The position numbers and the translations under genes were made by a program. From Paracoccus endophyticus (GTDB lineage Bacteria; Pseudomonadota; Alphaproteobacteria; Rhodobacterales; Rhodobacteraceae): 64,000 nucleotides of DNA. Shown in pieces: positions 21,025 through 29,834 of this stretch. The notes beneath the pieces were generated by a model. It was not told the DNA's origin and did no database searches. It saw nothing but the letters and a program-made list of their open reading frames with translations. The stretch is from contig NZ_QLUV01000002.1 of assembly GCF_003286075.1 (NCBI RefSeq), positions 1-64,000 on the forward strand, read 5' to 3'. Numbering within the stretch: the stretch's first letter is position 1; each line of letters opens with the position of its first letter.

Positions 21025-22548
21025 ATGCAAGTTCTGACGCCCCAGCAGTTCGCCGACCGGCTGATGACAACCTCGTATCCCGACGGCGAGACGCGGACGA
21101 TGCGCCCCGGTTCGTCGGGGATCACCGTCAACCTGACCGACCTGACCGGTCAGGAAAAGGGTCTGGCCCGCGCCGCTTTGGCCGAGATCGCGTCCGTGAC
21201 CGGGTTGCGCTTTGCGGACACCACGGGATCGGCGCAGATCGAGTATTCGAACGACGGCAAGGGCGCGCAGACGCAGACCTCGGGGGAGGGTAATACGATC
21301 AACTGGGCAGACGTGCGGATCGCCTCGGACCGGGTCGCCCCAGGCGACGGCTATGGCAGCTTTGCGTTCCGCACCTATATGCACGAGACGCTGCACGCGC
21401 TGGGGCTGGGCCACCCGCAGGATTACGGAACCGTGCGCGCGTTCTCGCAGTCGAGCGTCGCGAACGACAGCTGGCAGATCAGCCTGATGTCGTATTTCGA
21501 CCAGACCGAGAACACATGGGTCGATGCCGACAAGGCTTATCACCTGACGCCGATGATGGCCGATCATCTTGCCCTGCGGCAGATGTACGACGCCCCTGCC
21601 ATGCGCCTGGGCAACACCACCTATGGCGTCGGCTCGACGGCGGGCGGGGCGCTGGACCGGGCCGCCCCGCTGGGACAGTCCGAGCAGCGGGTCACGTTCC
21701 TGGTGGCCGACCATGGCGGGGTCGATCACGTCAACTTTGCCGGTTTCACGGCCGCGCAGCGGATCAACCTTGCGGCGGGGGCCATCTCGGACGTCATGGG
21801 CGCGCTGGGCAACATGCAGATCGCCACCGGCACGGTGATCGAGCACGCCACAGGGGGCGCGGGCGCGGACACCCTCGTCGGCAATGGCGCCGCGAACCGC
21901 CTGGCCGGCGGGAACGGGGCCGACCGCCTCTATGGCCGTGCCGGCGCGGATGCCCTTCAGGGCGGGGACGGGCGCGACACGCTGGCGGGCGAGGACGGCA
22001 ACGACCGGCTGTTCGGCGGCAGGGGCGACGACCGGCTGCTGGGCGGCGCGGGCAACGACAGCCTGTTCGAGTCCGCGGGCGCAAACCTTCTGGACGGGGG
22101 CGCGGGCAACGATTCGCTGTCTGGCGGCGCCGGTGCCGACCAGATGCTGGGCGGGGCGGGACGGGACACGCTGACCGGCGGCCTCGGGGCGGACCGGATC
22201 AGCGGGGGCGACGGCAACGACTGGCTGCGCGGCGGCGCGGGGGCGGACACGCTGATCGCGAACACGGGGGCGGACGTGCTGGACGGGGGGGCCGGGAACG
22301 ATCTGCTGCGCGGCGGCGCCGGGCGCGACCGCTTTGTGTTCACCAGCGGTGCGGACCGGGTGCAGTGGTTCGATCCGGCAACCGACGTGATCGACCTGCG
22401 CGGCCTTGCCGGTCTGGACAGTTGGGATGACGTCCGGGCCCGGCTGACCCTGTCGGGCGACGATGTGGTGTTCCGCCTGGGCGATCACACGCTGACCATC
22501 GAGGATCAGGACCGGGGCGCGCTGGATGCCACGAATGTCCTGTGGTGA
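21025..22548 (+). CDS. Serralysin-like RTX zinc metalloprotease
   Basis: This 507-residue protein has a metzincin catalytic domain at about residues 30-200: zinc site HETLHALGLGHP with H120, E121, H124 and H130, and the Met-turn SLMSYFDQ with M155 and Y157. About 16 calcium-binding nonapeptides of the GGxGxDxLx type follow between about residues 270 and 440, with a C-terminal acidic segment typical of type I secretion signals. It lacks a Sec signal peptide, as expected for a T1SS substrate. No HlyB/HlyD-type exporter is adjacent. It probably acts outside the cell as a calcium-stabilised protease. It is shorter at the N-terminus than classical serralysins, with no obvious propeptide. Confidence 0.9.
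   Translation: MQVLTPQQFADRLMTTSYPDGETRTMRPGSSGITVNLTDLTGQEKGLARAALAEIASVTGLRFADTTGSAQIEYSNDGKGAQTQTSGEGNTINWADVRIASDRVAPGDGYGSFAFRTYMHETLHALGLGHPQDYGTVRAFSQSSVANDSWQISLMSYFDQTENTWVDADKAYHLTPMMADHLALRQMYDAPAMRLGNTTYGVGSTAGGALDRAAPLGQSEQRVTFLVADHGGVDHVNFAGFTAAQRINLAAGAISDVMGALGNMQIATGTVIEHATGGAGADTLVGNGAANRLAGGNGADRLYGRAGADALQGGDGRDTLAGEDGNDRLFGGRGDDRLLGGAGNDSLFESAGANLLDGGAGNDSLSGGAGADQMLGGAGRDTLTGGLGADRISGGDGNDWLRGGAGADTLIANTGADVLDGGAGNDLLRGGAGRDRFVFTSGADRVQWFDPATDVIDLRGLAGLDSWDDVRARLTLSGDDVVFRLGDHTLTIEDQDRGALDATNVLW
21859..22344 (+). repeat. RTX nonapeptide-coding tandem repeats
   Basis: These are degenerate 27-bp units encoding GGxGxDxLx motifs within the metalloprotease gene. They arise from the protein fold and are not a mobile or CRISPR repeat. 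The array is interrupted near the middle by a non-canonical stretch around SLFESAGANLLDG. Confidence 0.8.
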
Positions 22549-22728
22549 GCGGGTGCGCCCTTGCCGCGACCTGCTTGCCCGGCCCTGCGCCGTGCCGTCC
22601 GGTGGCCCCGCCGCGCGCGGCCGCGGCAGGCGCCGCGGGACGCAGGGCGCGCCGCCGGCGGCGTCGCAGGCCCGGTGAACGGCGTTCGTGCCCGTTGGAC
22701 GGTGGACGGGGGCCGTCAGGGCCGCGCG

Positions 22729-23427
22729 TCACTCGGGGTCTGTCACGGTCAGCTCGACAGGGTCCAGCCCGTCGATCTCGCCCCGGACCACGCTGCCGGG
22801 CACGACCGGCCCCACGCCCGCGGGGGTGCCGGTGAGGATCAGGTCGCCGGGGGCGAGATGATAGAACCGCGACAGATCCGCCACCAGTTCGGGCACCGAC
22901 CAGACCATGTCGGACAGCCGCGCATCCTGCCGCGTCGCGCCGTCCAGCGTCAGGCTGATGCGCCGGCTGCCCAGCGCCCCCAGATCGGCCGCGCGGGTGA
23001 TCGGGCCGATCACGGCCGACCCCTCGACGTCCTTGGCCAGGTCCCACGGCTGGCGGCGGTCCTTGAACCGCGCCTGCAGGTCGCGCCGCGTCATGTCCAG
23101 CCCCGCGCCATAACCCAGCACCGCGTCCATCGCCTGCGCCGCCGTGACCCGGAAGGCCGGCGCACCGATGGCCACGGCCAGTTCCATCTCGTGGTGATAA
23201 TCCGCGGTGCCGGGCGGATAGGGCAGGCGCGCCCCGCCGCGCACGACGGCCAGCGCCGACTTGGTAAAGTAGAAGGGCGCCTCGCGGTCCACCTCGGCCC
23301 CCATTTCCGCGGCATGGGCGGCATAGTTGCGCCCCACGCAGAAGACGCGGTGGACGGGGAACACGGCGTCCTCGCCCCGCACAGGCAGCGTGGGCCAGGC
23401 AGGCGAGGGGAAAAGCGTCGTCGTCAT
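22729..23427 (-). CDS. Fumarylacetoacetate hydrolase-family protein (fumarylpyruvate hydrolase-like)
   Basis: This 232-residue protein is close to the length of NagK/UptA-type fumarylpyruvate hydrolases. It has VFCVGRNYAAHAAEMG, the metal ligands in YHHEMELAVAIG, GYGAGLDMTRRDLQ, DLAKDVEGSAVIGP and GDLILTGTPAGVGPV. These enzymes cleave a C-C bond in acylpyruvates at the end of gentisate or homogentisate-type routes. No other aromatic-degradation gene is nearby, so its pathway is uncertain. It is convergent with the RTX gene and divergent from the first EPS glycosyltransferase. Confidence 0.85.
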   Translation of the reverse strand: MTTTLFPSPAWPTLPVRGEDAVFPVHRVFCVGRNYAAHAAEMGAEVDREAPFYFTKSALAVVRGGARLPYPPGTADYHHEMELAVAIGAPAFRVTAAQAMDAVLGYGAGLDMTRRDLQARFKDRRQPWDLAKDVEGSAVIGPITRAADLGALGSRRISLTLDGATRQDARLSDMVWSVPELVADLSRFYHLAPGDLILTGTPAGVGPVVPGSVVRGEIDGLDPVELTVTDPE

Positions 23428-23527
23428 GGCGGGGGTCCCCCAGGGTGCGTGCGGCGAGCGCCAGCATGACCATGCCCGCCGTCTTGTCGAGTGCGCCGCC
23501 GCGTTCCCGGCTGTTTGCAACCACCGC

Positions 23528-23557
23528 GCGACCTGCCTATGGTGCGTGCGACCTGCC
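23528..23557 (+). repeat. Short direct repeat ahead of the first EPS glycosyltransferase
   Basis: GCGACCTGCC occurs at 23528-23537 and again at 23548-23557, exactly 20 bp apart (about two helical turns), ending about 15 bp before the glycosyltransferase start. A regulator could bind both copies on one DNA face. This is suggestive only. Confidence 0.35.
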
Positions 23558-23572
23558 ACATGGGGGATGCTG

Positions 23573-24859
23573 ATGGCCCGGCCGCGCGTGCTGATCCTTG
23601 CCGAGGACTGCAACCCCCAGTGGCCCTCGCTGCCGATCGTGGGCTACAACTATGCCCGTGCGCTGGGCCGGGCGGCCGACATCACGCTGGTCACGCATGT
23701 GCGCAACCGCGACAACATCGAGGCCGCGGGCGACATGACGGGGCCGGTCAGCTACATCGACACCGAATGGCTGGCCGCGCCGATGTACAAGCTGGCGCGG
23801 GCGCTGCGCGGCGGGGACCAGGTGGCGTGGTCCACCAGCCAGATGATGGCCTATCTGCCCTATCTGGCGTTCGAACATCAGACCCTTCGCCGGTTTCGTC
23901 CGCGGCTGGCGGGGGGCGAATTCGACCTGGTCCACCGCATCACGCCGATGTCGCCGACGCTGCCCTCGCCCATGGCCGGGCGGACGCGGCAGCCGTTCGT
24001 GATCGGGCCGCTGAACGGCAACCTGGACTGGCCCGCCGCCTATGCCGGCGAGCAGCGGCGCGAAAAGGAACGGCTGCGGGCGCTGCGCGGGGCTTACCGC
24101 CTGCTGCCCTATGCCCGCCGGACGTGGCGCCGGGCCGCCTGCGTGCTGGCGGCGTTCCAGCACACCATCGACGACCTGACCGCCGTCGATCCCGCGCGCA
24201 TCGTGTCGTTCCCCGAAATCGGCATCGACCCCGCGATCTTTCACGCCAAGGGCCGCCGCCCGGCGTTCTCAGGGCCCGGTCCGTTCCGGTTCCTGTATGC
24301 GGGCCGGCTGGTCCCCTACAAGCTGCCCGAGGCGGCGATCCGGGCCTTTGCGACCGCGCCGGCGCTGGCGGGCCACCGTCTGTCGATCATCGGCGACGGC
24401 CCCGAGCGCCCGCGGCTGGAGGCGATGGTCGCCGAGGCCGGCGCGGCCGACCGGATCGTGTTCGAGGGGCGCAAGTCCCAGGCCGAGGTGGCAGGCGCCA
24501 TGCGCGAGGCCGACGCCTTTGTCTTTCCGTCGATCCGCGAACTGGGCGCGGGCGTCGTGATCGAGGCGATGGCCTGCGGCATGGTCTGCCTTGTGGCCGA
24601 CTATGGCGCGCCCGGCGCGCTTGTGGCCGAGGGGCGCGGCATCGCCGTGCCGCTGGCCCCGCTGGAGGATCTGATCGTGGACCTGCGCGCGGCGATGGAA
24701 CGCTGCGTCACCGACCCCGCGCCCTTGGCCGGTATGGTGGCGCGCGCGCAGGCCCATGCCGCCCGCTTCGACTGGGACGAAAAGGCGCGCTACACCGCGC
24801 AGATCTATGAGGCCGTGCTGGCCGGGCGTCCGCTGGGGGACTTTGCGGCCTATGCCTGA
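23573..24859 (+). CDS. Glycosyltransferase family 4
   Basis: This 428-residue GT-B protein has an acceptor half rich in hydrophobic and aromatic residues and a donor half with FLYAGRLVPYKLPEAAIRAF, IIGDGPERPRLEAMV and SIRELGAGVVIEAMACGMVCLVADYGAPG. Retaining GT4 enzymes use nucleotide sugars on the cytoplasmic face to extend lipid-linked repeat units. The ATG at 23573 has GGGGGA at good spacing; another in-frame ATG lies two codons earlier. It is the first gene of the polysaccharide locus and overlaps the next glycosyltransferase by 8 bp. Confidence 0.9.
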   Translation: MARPRVLILAEDCNPQWPSLPIVGYNYARALGRAADITLVTHVRNRDNIEAAGDMTGPVSYIDTEWLAAPMYKLARALRGGDQVAWSTSQMMAYLPYLAFEHQTLRRFRPRLAGGEFDLVHRITPMSPTLPSPMAGRTRQPFVIGPLNGNLDWPAAYAGEQRREKERLRALRGAYRLLPYARRTWRRAACVLAAFQHTIDDLTAVDPARIVSFPEIGIDPAIFHAKGRRPAFSGPGPFRFLYAGRLVPYKLPEAAIRAFATAPALAGHRLSIIGDGPERPRLEAMVAEAGAADRIVFEGRKSQAEVAGAMREADAFVFPSIRELGAGVVIEAMACGMVCLVADYGAPGALVAEGRGIAVPLAPLEDLIVDLRAAMERCVTDPAPLAGMVARAQAHAARFDWDEKARYTAQIYEAVLAGRPLGDFAAYA

Positions 24860-26063
24860 CCGCGCGCCCGATCCCCGCCCGATCGCCTATCTGGTGCCCG
24901 AGTTTCCGCAGCAGACGCACGCCTTCTTCTGGCGCGAGATCGCGGCGATCGAGGATGCGGGCGCGCAGGTCGCCCTGTTCTCGACCCGTCGCCCGCCGCT
25001 GGACGCCTGCCCGCACCCCTTCCGGGACGAGGCGCGGGCGCGCACGCAATACCTGTTCCCGCCCCGCCCCGGACCCGCCGCGGCGCTGGCGCTGCGTCCT
25101 GTCGCGCTGGCCCGGGCGACCGCCTATGTGGCCGGGCTGCGCCAGACCCCGGCCAGGGGCCGCGCCCGGCTGGTGGCGCTGATCCCCAGCGCGGCCGATC
25201 TGGCGCAGGCCTGCCGGGCGGTGAACGCGCGGCATCTGCACGTCCATTCCTGCGCCGACGCCGCGCATCTGGCGGTGCTGGCGCACCGGCTGGGCGGGCC
25301 CGGCTACAGCCTGACGCTGCACGGCGACCTGGATGTCTATGGCACCGACCACGCCGCCAAGATGGGCGCTGCGCGCTTTGTCAGCACCGTCACCGGGGCG
25401 CTTGCGGCGCAGGTCGCGGGGGTTGCGCCGGGGGTGCCGAACCCGGTGATCTGGATGGGCGTGGACACCGACCGCTTTCGTCCGCGCGCGGGTTCGCCGC
25501 CCGACCGGCCGTTCACCGTGGTCACCGTGGCGCGGCTGGCGCAGGTCAAGGGGCACCGGTTCCTGCTGCGCGCGCTGGCCCGGCTGCGGGCCGAGGGGCG
25601 GGCGCTGTCCTGCGTGATCGCGGGCGACGGCCCCGACCGTGACGCCATCCTGGCCGAGATCGCGGCGCTGTCCCTGGGCGACTGCACCCGGCTGACCGGC
25701 GCCGTGGCCGAGGACGGGGTGCGCGACCTGCTGCACGGGGCCGACGCGCTGGCGCTGACCTCGATCGGGCAGGGCGAGGCCGCCCCTGTCGCGGTGATGG
25801 AGGCGATGGCCTGCGGCCTGCCGGTCGTGGCCTCGGTCATCGGGGGCACGCCCGACATGATCCGCGACGGTCACGACGGCCTCCTCGTGCCGCAGCAGGA
25901 CGTCGAGGCGATCGCGGGCGCCTTGCGCGGGCTGATGGACGACCCCGCCCGCCGCGCCGCCATCGGCCGGGCGGCGCGCGCCCGCGCGGTCGAGGCGTTC
26001 GACCACCACGCCAACGCGCTGAAGCTGCTGCATCAGATCGACGCGGTCAGCGGGGCGGACTGA
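24852..26063 (+). CDS. Glycosyltransferase family 4 (exosortase-locus type)
   Basis: This 403-residue GT4 has an N-terminus PIAYLVPEFPQQTHAFFWREI and a donor half with VARLAQVKGHRFLLRALARL, VIAGDGPDRDAI and GQGEAAPVAVMEAMACGLPVVAS. Its N-terminus is clearly paralogous to that of the glycosyltransferase at 48343-49527 (PIAYLVNTYPRGSHSFIWREI). The pair thus brackets the polysaccharide locus. Translation is coupled to the preceding GT4 by an 8-bp overlap. Confidence 0.9.
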   Translation: MPDRAPDPRPIAYLVPEFPQQTHAFFWREIAAIEDAGAQVALFSTRRPPLDACPHPFRDEARARTQYLFPPRPGPAAALALRPVALARATAYVAGLRQTPARGRARLVALIPSAADLAQACRAVNARHLHVHSCADAAHLAVLAHRLGGPGYSLTLHGDLDVYGTDHAAKMGAARFVSTVTGALAAQVAGVAPGVPNPVIWMGVDTDRFRPRAGSPPDRPFTVVTVARLAQVKGHRFLLRALARLRAEGRALSCVIAGDGPDRDAILAEIAALSLGDCTRLTGAVAEDGVRDLLHGADALALTSIGQGEAAPVAVMEAMACGLPVVASVIGGTPDMIRDGHDGLLVPQQDVEAIAGALRGLMDDPARRAAIGRAARARAVEAFDHHANALKLLHQIDAVSGAD

Positions 26064-26132
26064 CCCCGCGCAACCGCCGCCGCGGCGCAACGGGACCGGC
26101 CCGGCGCGCCTTGTGCCGCGCCATGCCGCCCG

Positions 26133-27431
26133 TCACCTCGGCCGATCGGACTGCGGCAGCCAGTCGGCGGCGAGGATCTCTCCGCCCTCGGTCACGACGG
26201 CCTCGCGCGGGATGGGGTGGCTGATGAAATGCACGGGGCTGGTCGTGGGGCCATAGGCGCCGCTCATGTGCAGGGCGATCAGCGCGCCGGGGTCCACCCG
26301 TGGCAGCATCGCCCCCTGCGCCAGCCGGTCGATCGAGGTGCAGAGCGGGCCTGTCAGGTTCACCGGCTCGATTTCGCCGTCGCCGCCGCCGTCCCTGCCG
26401 CCGACAAGATGCAGGCGATAGTTGCGGTGGATCACCATCCCGAAATGCCCGCTGGCCGCCAGATGCGCGTTCATGCCCCCGTCGCACAGCGCGATGCGCT
26501 GCCCGCGCGAGTCCTTGACCGCGACCACGCGGGTCAGGAACCACCCGGCCGGGCCGACAAGATAGCGCCCGAGTTCGAGCACGGGGCGGGCGAACCGCCC
26601 CTCGGCCGCCAGCGCGTCCAGGTCGGGGGCGATGTCGCCCGCCACCGCCGACAGGTCCAGCGGCGTGTCGGTCAGGTGATAGGGAATGCCCAGGCCCGCC
26701 CCCAGGATCAGCCGCAGCGGACCGTCCGCGCACAGCGGCGCCAGCGCGCGCGCCAGGGCGATGAAGATGCGCCAGTTCTCGACCACCGCCTCGGGCCGCA
26801 GGCACTGGGTGCCGGAATAGAAATGCAGACCCGCCAGCCGCAAATTGGGCAGCGCCGCGATCTGCGCCAGCGTGTCGGCGGCCTCTTCGGCGTCGATGCC
26901 GAAGGGGCTGGGCCGCCCCGCCATCTGGTCGCCGAAGCCCTTGGGCACGCGGTCGGGGGCGATGCGGGCCAGGACCGACTGCCGCAGGCCCATTTCGCCC
27001 GCGATGGCATCGGCCGCGCGCGCCTCGGCCAGCGATTCCACCACCAGATCCCCGATCCCCGCCGCCAGCGCGGCGCGGATTTCGGGGTCGCGCTTGGCGG
27101 GACCGGTAAAGCTGATGCGGCCCGCGTCCCAGCCGGCGGCGGTGGCCTGTGCCAGTTCGCCCCCCGACGACACGTCCAGCCCGTCCACCATCCCGCCCAG
27201 CGCCCGCAGCAGCACCGGGTTGGGGTTGGCCTTGACCGCAAAGCTCAGCCCCACCCGCCCGCCGAAGGCCGCCCGCAGCCGCGCCGCGCGCGCAGCCACC
27301 CGGCGCAGGTCGTAAAGATAGACGGGCGTGCCCCCCGCGGCCGCGCGCGCCAGCATGGCGTCGTCGGCCGGCGACAGGTCGCAGGCCGCCCCGTCCACGA
27401 CCCCCGCGGGCTCAGCGGCGGGCGGCGACAA
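26133..27431 (-). CDS. PLP-dependent decarboxylase, exosortase A system-associated type
   Basis: This 432-residue alanine-racemase-fold decarboxylase resembles diaminopimelate and ornithine decarboxylases. The PLP-binding Lys is in LSFAVKANPNPVLL; HFYSGTQCL, LGAGLGIPYH and LCDGGMNAHLAASG line the cofactor and substrate site. This subfamily is recurrently found beside an acyl carrier protein and an AMP ligase in exosortase-linked EPS loci, exactly as here. In that setting it may decarboxylate an amino acid or a carrier-bound acyl chain; the real substrate is unknown. It overlaps the carrier protein gene by 20 bp. It is not read as LysA, because of its gene context. Confidence 0.88.
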   Translation of the reverse strand: MSPPAAEPAGVVDGAACDLSPADDAMLARAAAGGTPVYLYDLRRVAARAARLRAAFGGRVGLSFAVKANPNPVLLRALGGMVDGLDVSSGGELAQATAAGWDAGRISFTGPAKRDPEIRAALAAGIGDLVVESLAEARAADAIAGEMGLRQSVLARIAPDRVPKGFGDQMAGRPSPFGIDAEEAADTLAQIAALPNLRLAGLHFYSGTQCLRPEAVVENWRIFIALARALAPLCADGPLRLILGAGLGIPYHLTDTPLDLSAVAGDIAPDLDALAAEGRFARPVLELGRYLVGPAGWFLTRVVAVKDSRGQRIALCDGGMNAHLAASGHFGMVIHRNYRLHLVGGRDGGGDGEIEPVNLTGPLCTSIDRLAQGAMLPRVDPGALIALHMSGAYGPTTSPVHFISHPIPREAVVTEGGEILAADWLPQSDRPR

Positions 27432-27639
27432 GGGCCAGCATCCGGTTCGCGGTGTCCAGGTTCTCCAGCGTCACGTCCTCGGTCCCCATGCGGACATGGC
27501 CGTGGTCCTCGATATAGCCGATCACCTGCATCATCGCGATCGAGTCGATCAGCCCCGAGGAAAACAGCGGCGTGTCCGGCGCCACGCTGTCGTCGCCGGC
27601 GACGCGACGCAGGAAATACAACAGCTCATCTTGGGTCAT
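27412..27639 (-). CDS. Acyl carrier protein, EPS-locus type
   Basis: This 75-residue acidic protein has the length and helical pattern of an acyl or peptidyl carrier. The phosphopantetheine attachment Ser is in FSSGLIDSIAMMQVI (DSI motif). It needs activation by a phosphopantetheinyl transferase; one is encoded at 49490-50125. It overlaps the AMP ligase by 14 bp and the decarboxylase by 20 bp, so the three probably form one pathway that loads, modifies and hands on an acyl or aminoacyl group. Confidence 0.85.
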   Translation of the reverse strand: MTQDELLYFLRRVAGDDSVAPDTPLFSSGLIDSIAMMQVIGYIEDHGHVRMGTEDVTLENLDTANRMLALVAARR

Positions 27640-29152
27640 CAGGGGCTCCGTCCTTGGGGGTGCTGGCCGCCGCCACGGATTTCCGATCCAGCTTGCCGCT
27701 GGAAATCCGGGGCATCGGGCCGTCCCATGCGTGAATGCGCCGGGGTATCATGTAATGCGCGGCATGGGCGCGAAAATGCGCGACCAGCGCCGCCTCGGAA
27801 TAGCCGTCGCGGGGGCTGACGGCCAGATGCACGGCCTGCCCCAGGGCATCGTCGTCGACCCCCCAGGCCACGGCGTCCGCGACAAGGCCACTGGCGTAGG
27901 CATGCTCCTCGACCTCTTCGGGACTGAGGCGGAAGCCCATCGTCTTGATCATCGCATCGCGGCGTCCGACGAACCACAGGTCGCCGTCCGCATCCATGCG
28001 GACCGTGTCGCCGGAATGCACGACCCGCACACCCCCCAGGGCGGGGCAGGGCCGGAACTTCTCGGCGGTCTGTTCGGGGCTGCGCCAGTACCCCGGGCTG
28101 ACCAGCGGCCCGGCGTGGATCAGCTCGCCCTCCTCTCCGGGGCCGGCCAGCGTCCCGTCGGGGCGCAGCACGCGGATGTCGGCGCCGGGTATCGCGCGCC
28201 CGATCGCGCCGCGCTTGGCCGCAAACAGTGCGGGCGGCAGGTGGGTGGACCGGAACGCCTCGGTCAGACCGTACATCAGGTGGATCGCCACGCCGGGAAA
28301 CACCTGCGGCATCAGGGCCAGGATCGGGTCGGGGATCTTGCCGCCGGTGTTGGTCACGCGCCGCAGCGTGGGCATGGGCGTGGGGTTGTCGGCCAGATGC
28401 CGCACCACCTGCCCCCACAGCGGCGGCACGCAGGCCAGCCCCGTCGCGCCGTGGCGGTTGACGGTGGCCACGATCTCGGCCGCCATCGGGACGGGCTGAT
28501 GGATGACCGTGCCGCCCAGCAGCAGCATCGTCGTCAGCTGGTTCAGCCCATAGTCGAAGCTGTAGGGCAGGACGCTGACCAGCCGGTCGTCGGGCGAAAG
28601 CCCCAGATAGCGCGACACGGCGCGGGCGCCCGTCAGGACATTGTGATGCGTCAGCATCACGCCCTTGGGCCGCCCGGTCGATCCCGAGGTGTAGAGGATC
28701 ATCGCCAGATCGCTGTCCAGCACCGGGGCGGGCGGCGGCGGCGGCCCGGCATCGGCCCAACCCTGCGGCCCGCGCAGCAGCACCGGGGGGGCGCCGGGGT
28801 CCAGGCGGGCGGCCTGCGCGGGGCCGGTCAGCACCGCCGCGGCCTGGCTGTCGGCGATGACATAGCCCAGCTGGTCGGCCGTCCACTGCGCGTTGACGTT
28901 GACCACCACCGCGCCGATTCGTGCCGCCCCCATCATCGCCGCCACCTCGGACGCCGACTTGCGCAGATGCACGATCACACGGTCGCCGCGGGCCACGCCC
29001 CGCGCCGCCAGCCAGCCTGCGACGCCCGCCGCCTCGGCCATCAGGGCGGCGTAGGTGACGGTGCGGTCCGGCTCGATGATCGCGGGGGCGTCGGCGCGCG
29101 CGGGCAGGTTGTCGGCCAGCAGGTCGTGCAGGGTCATGGCAAGCGGCGTCAT
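27626..29152 (-). CDS. AMP-dependent acyl-CoA/acyl-carrier ligase, exosortase A system-associated type
   Basis: This 508-residue ANL-superfamily enzyme has the P-loop MILYTSGSTGRPKGVMLTHHN, A5-like LMYGLTEAFRSTHLPP, HSGDTVRMDADGDLWFVGRRD and the C-terminal catalytic Lys region PRISSGKLDRKS. It adenylates an acid and transfers it to CoA or, more likely here, to the adjacent carrier protein. The trio with the carrier protein and decarboxylase is conserved in exosortase-linked EPS loci. The start at 29152 has GGGGGAA ahead; an ATG five codons later is an alternative. Confidence 0.88.
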   Translation of the reverse strand: MTPLAMTLHDLLADNLPARADAPAIIEPDRTVTYAALMAEAAGVAGWLAARGVARGDRVIVHLRKSASEVAAMMGAARIGAVVVNVNAQWTADQLGYVIADSQAAAVLTGPAQAARLDPGAPPVLLRGPQGWADAGPPPPPAPVLDSDLAMILYTSGSTGRPKGVMLTHHNVLTGARAVSRYLGLSPDDRLVSVLPYSFDYGLNQLTTMLLLGGTVIHQPVPMAAEIVATVNRHGATGLACVPPLWGQVVRHLADNPTPMPTLRRVTNTGGKIPDPILALMPQVFPGVAIHLMYGLTEAFRSTHLPPALFAAKRGAIGRAIPGADIRVLRPDGTLAGPGEEGELIHAGPLVSPGYWRSPEQTAEKFRPCPALGGVRVVHSGDTVRMDADGDLWFVGRRDAMIKTMGFRLSPEEVEEHAYASGLVADAVAWGVDDDALGQAVHLAVSPRDGYSEAALVAHFRAHAAHYMIPRRIHAWDGPMPRISSGKLDRKSVAAASTPKDGAPDDPR

Positions 29153-29219
29153 GGCGTTTCCCCCGCGGGGGCATCGCGCCGCCCGTCCGTTGCCCTGTGG
29201 TCGTGGTGGCCCGTCATCG

Positions 29220-29834
29220 TCAGGACCCGCGGCTCAGCGGCCCCAGGCGGGGCATGATGCGGGCGGGCGATCCCACCGCGATGCAGTCGTCGGGCACGTC
29301 GGTCGTCACCGCGGTGTTCGCCCCGATGCGGACCCGGTCGCCGATGCGGATCGCCCCCAGCACGCACGAGTTGACGCCCACGAACACGTCGTTTCCGATC
29401 ACCGGCGCGCCCGGCCCCATGTTGGTGCCGATCGTGACGTTGTGCATCACCCCGAACCGCTCGCCGATCACGGCAGCGGGGTGGATCGAGATCGAGCCTT
29501 CGCAATGGACGATGTGAAACTCGCGCCCGATCCGGGTCTGGGGCGGGATGAACACCCGCGTCCACCCGGCAACGAAGACGTTGAGCAGCCCATAGGTCTT
29601 GCCGGCGATCGCCCGCGACCAGCGGTGCTGGCGCGAGATTGCCCACTGGCCAAAGCGGAACGTCGCCATCGCCAGGAAGGCGGGCTCCTGCAGGCGCCGA
29701 CCATGGACAACCCAGTCGCCGTGGATCGCCGCGTGCAGGCTGCGCAGGTCCGGCAGCGGGCGATAGGGCTCGGCGCCGGCGGCGCCCGGCACGTCGCCGG
29801 CGGTCCCGCCCGGGAGGGGTCCCGTGCCCGTCAT
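29220..29834 (-). CDS. Hexapeptide-repeat acetyltransferase (serine acetyltransferase-like)
   Basis: This 204-residue protein has a helical N-terminal half and a left-handed beta-helix in the C-terminal half (IHPAAVIGERFGVMHNVTIG, VIGNDVFVGVNSCVLGAIRIGDRVRIGANTAVTTDVP). The ending PARIM is typical of EPS-locus acetyltransferases related to CysE. It probably O- or N-acetylates a sugar or a carrier-bound amino acid in the polysaccharide pathway. Its start overlaps the preceding GT61-like gene by 4 nt. The first 30 residues are Gly/Pro-rich and the start could be later. Confidence 0.82.
   Translation of the reverse strand: MTGTGPLPGGTAGDVPGAAGAEPYRPLPDLRSLHAAIHGDWVVHGRRLQEPAFLAMATFRFGQWAISRQHRWSRAIAGKTYGLLNVFVAGWTRVFIPPQTRIGREFHIVHCEGSISIHPAAVIGERFGVMHNVTIGTNMGPGAPVIGNDVFVGVNSCVLGAIRIGDRVRIGANTAVTTDVPDDCIAVGSPARIMPRLGPLSRGS

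Noticed and set aside
21859..22344. Possible CRISPR or minisatellite array
   Set aside because: The 27-bp periodicity is explained by RTX nonapeptides; units are degenerate and have no spacers.
26133..27431. Diaminopimelate decarboxylase (lysA)
   Set aside because: The fold is shared, but coupling to a carrier protein and AMP ligase in an EPS locus fits the exosortase-associated decarboxylase group better.
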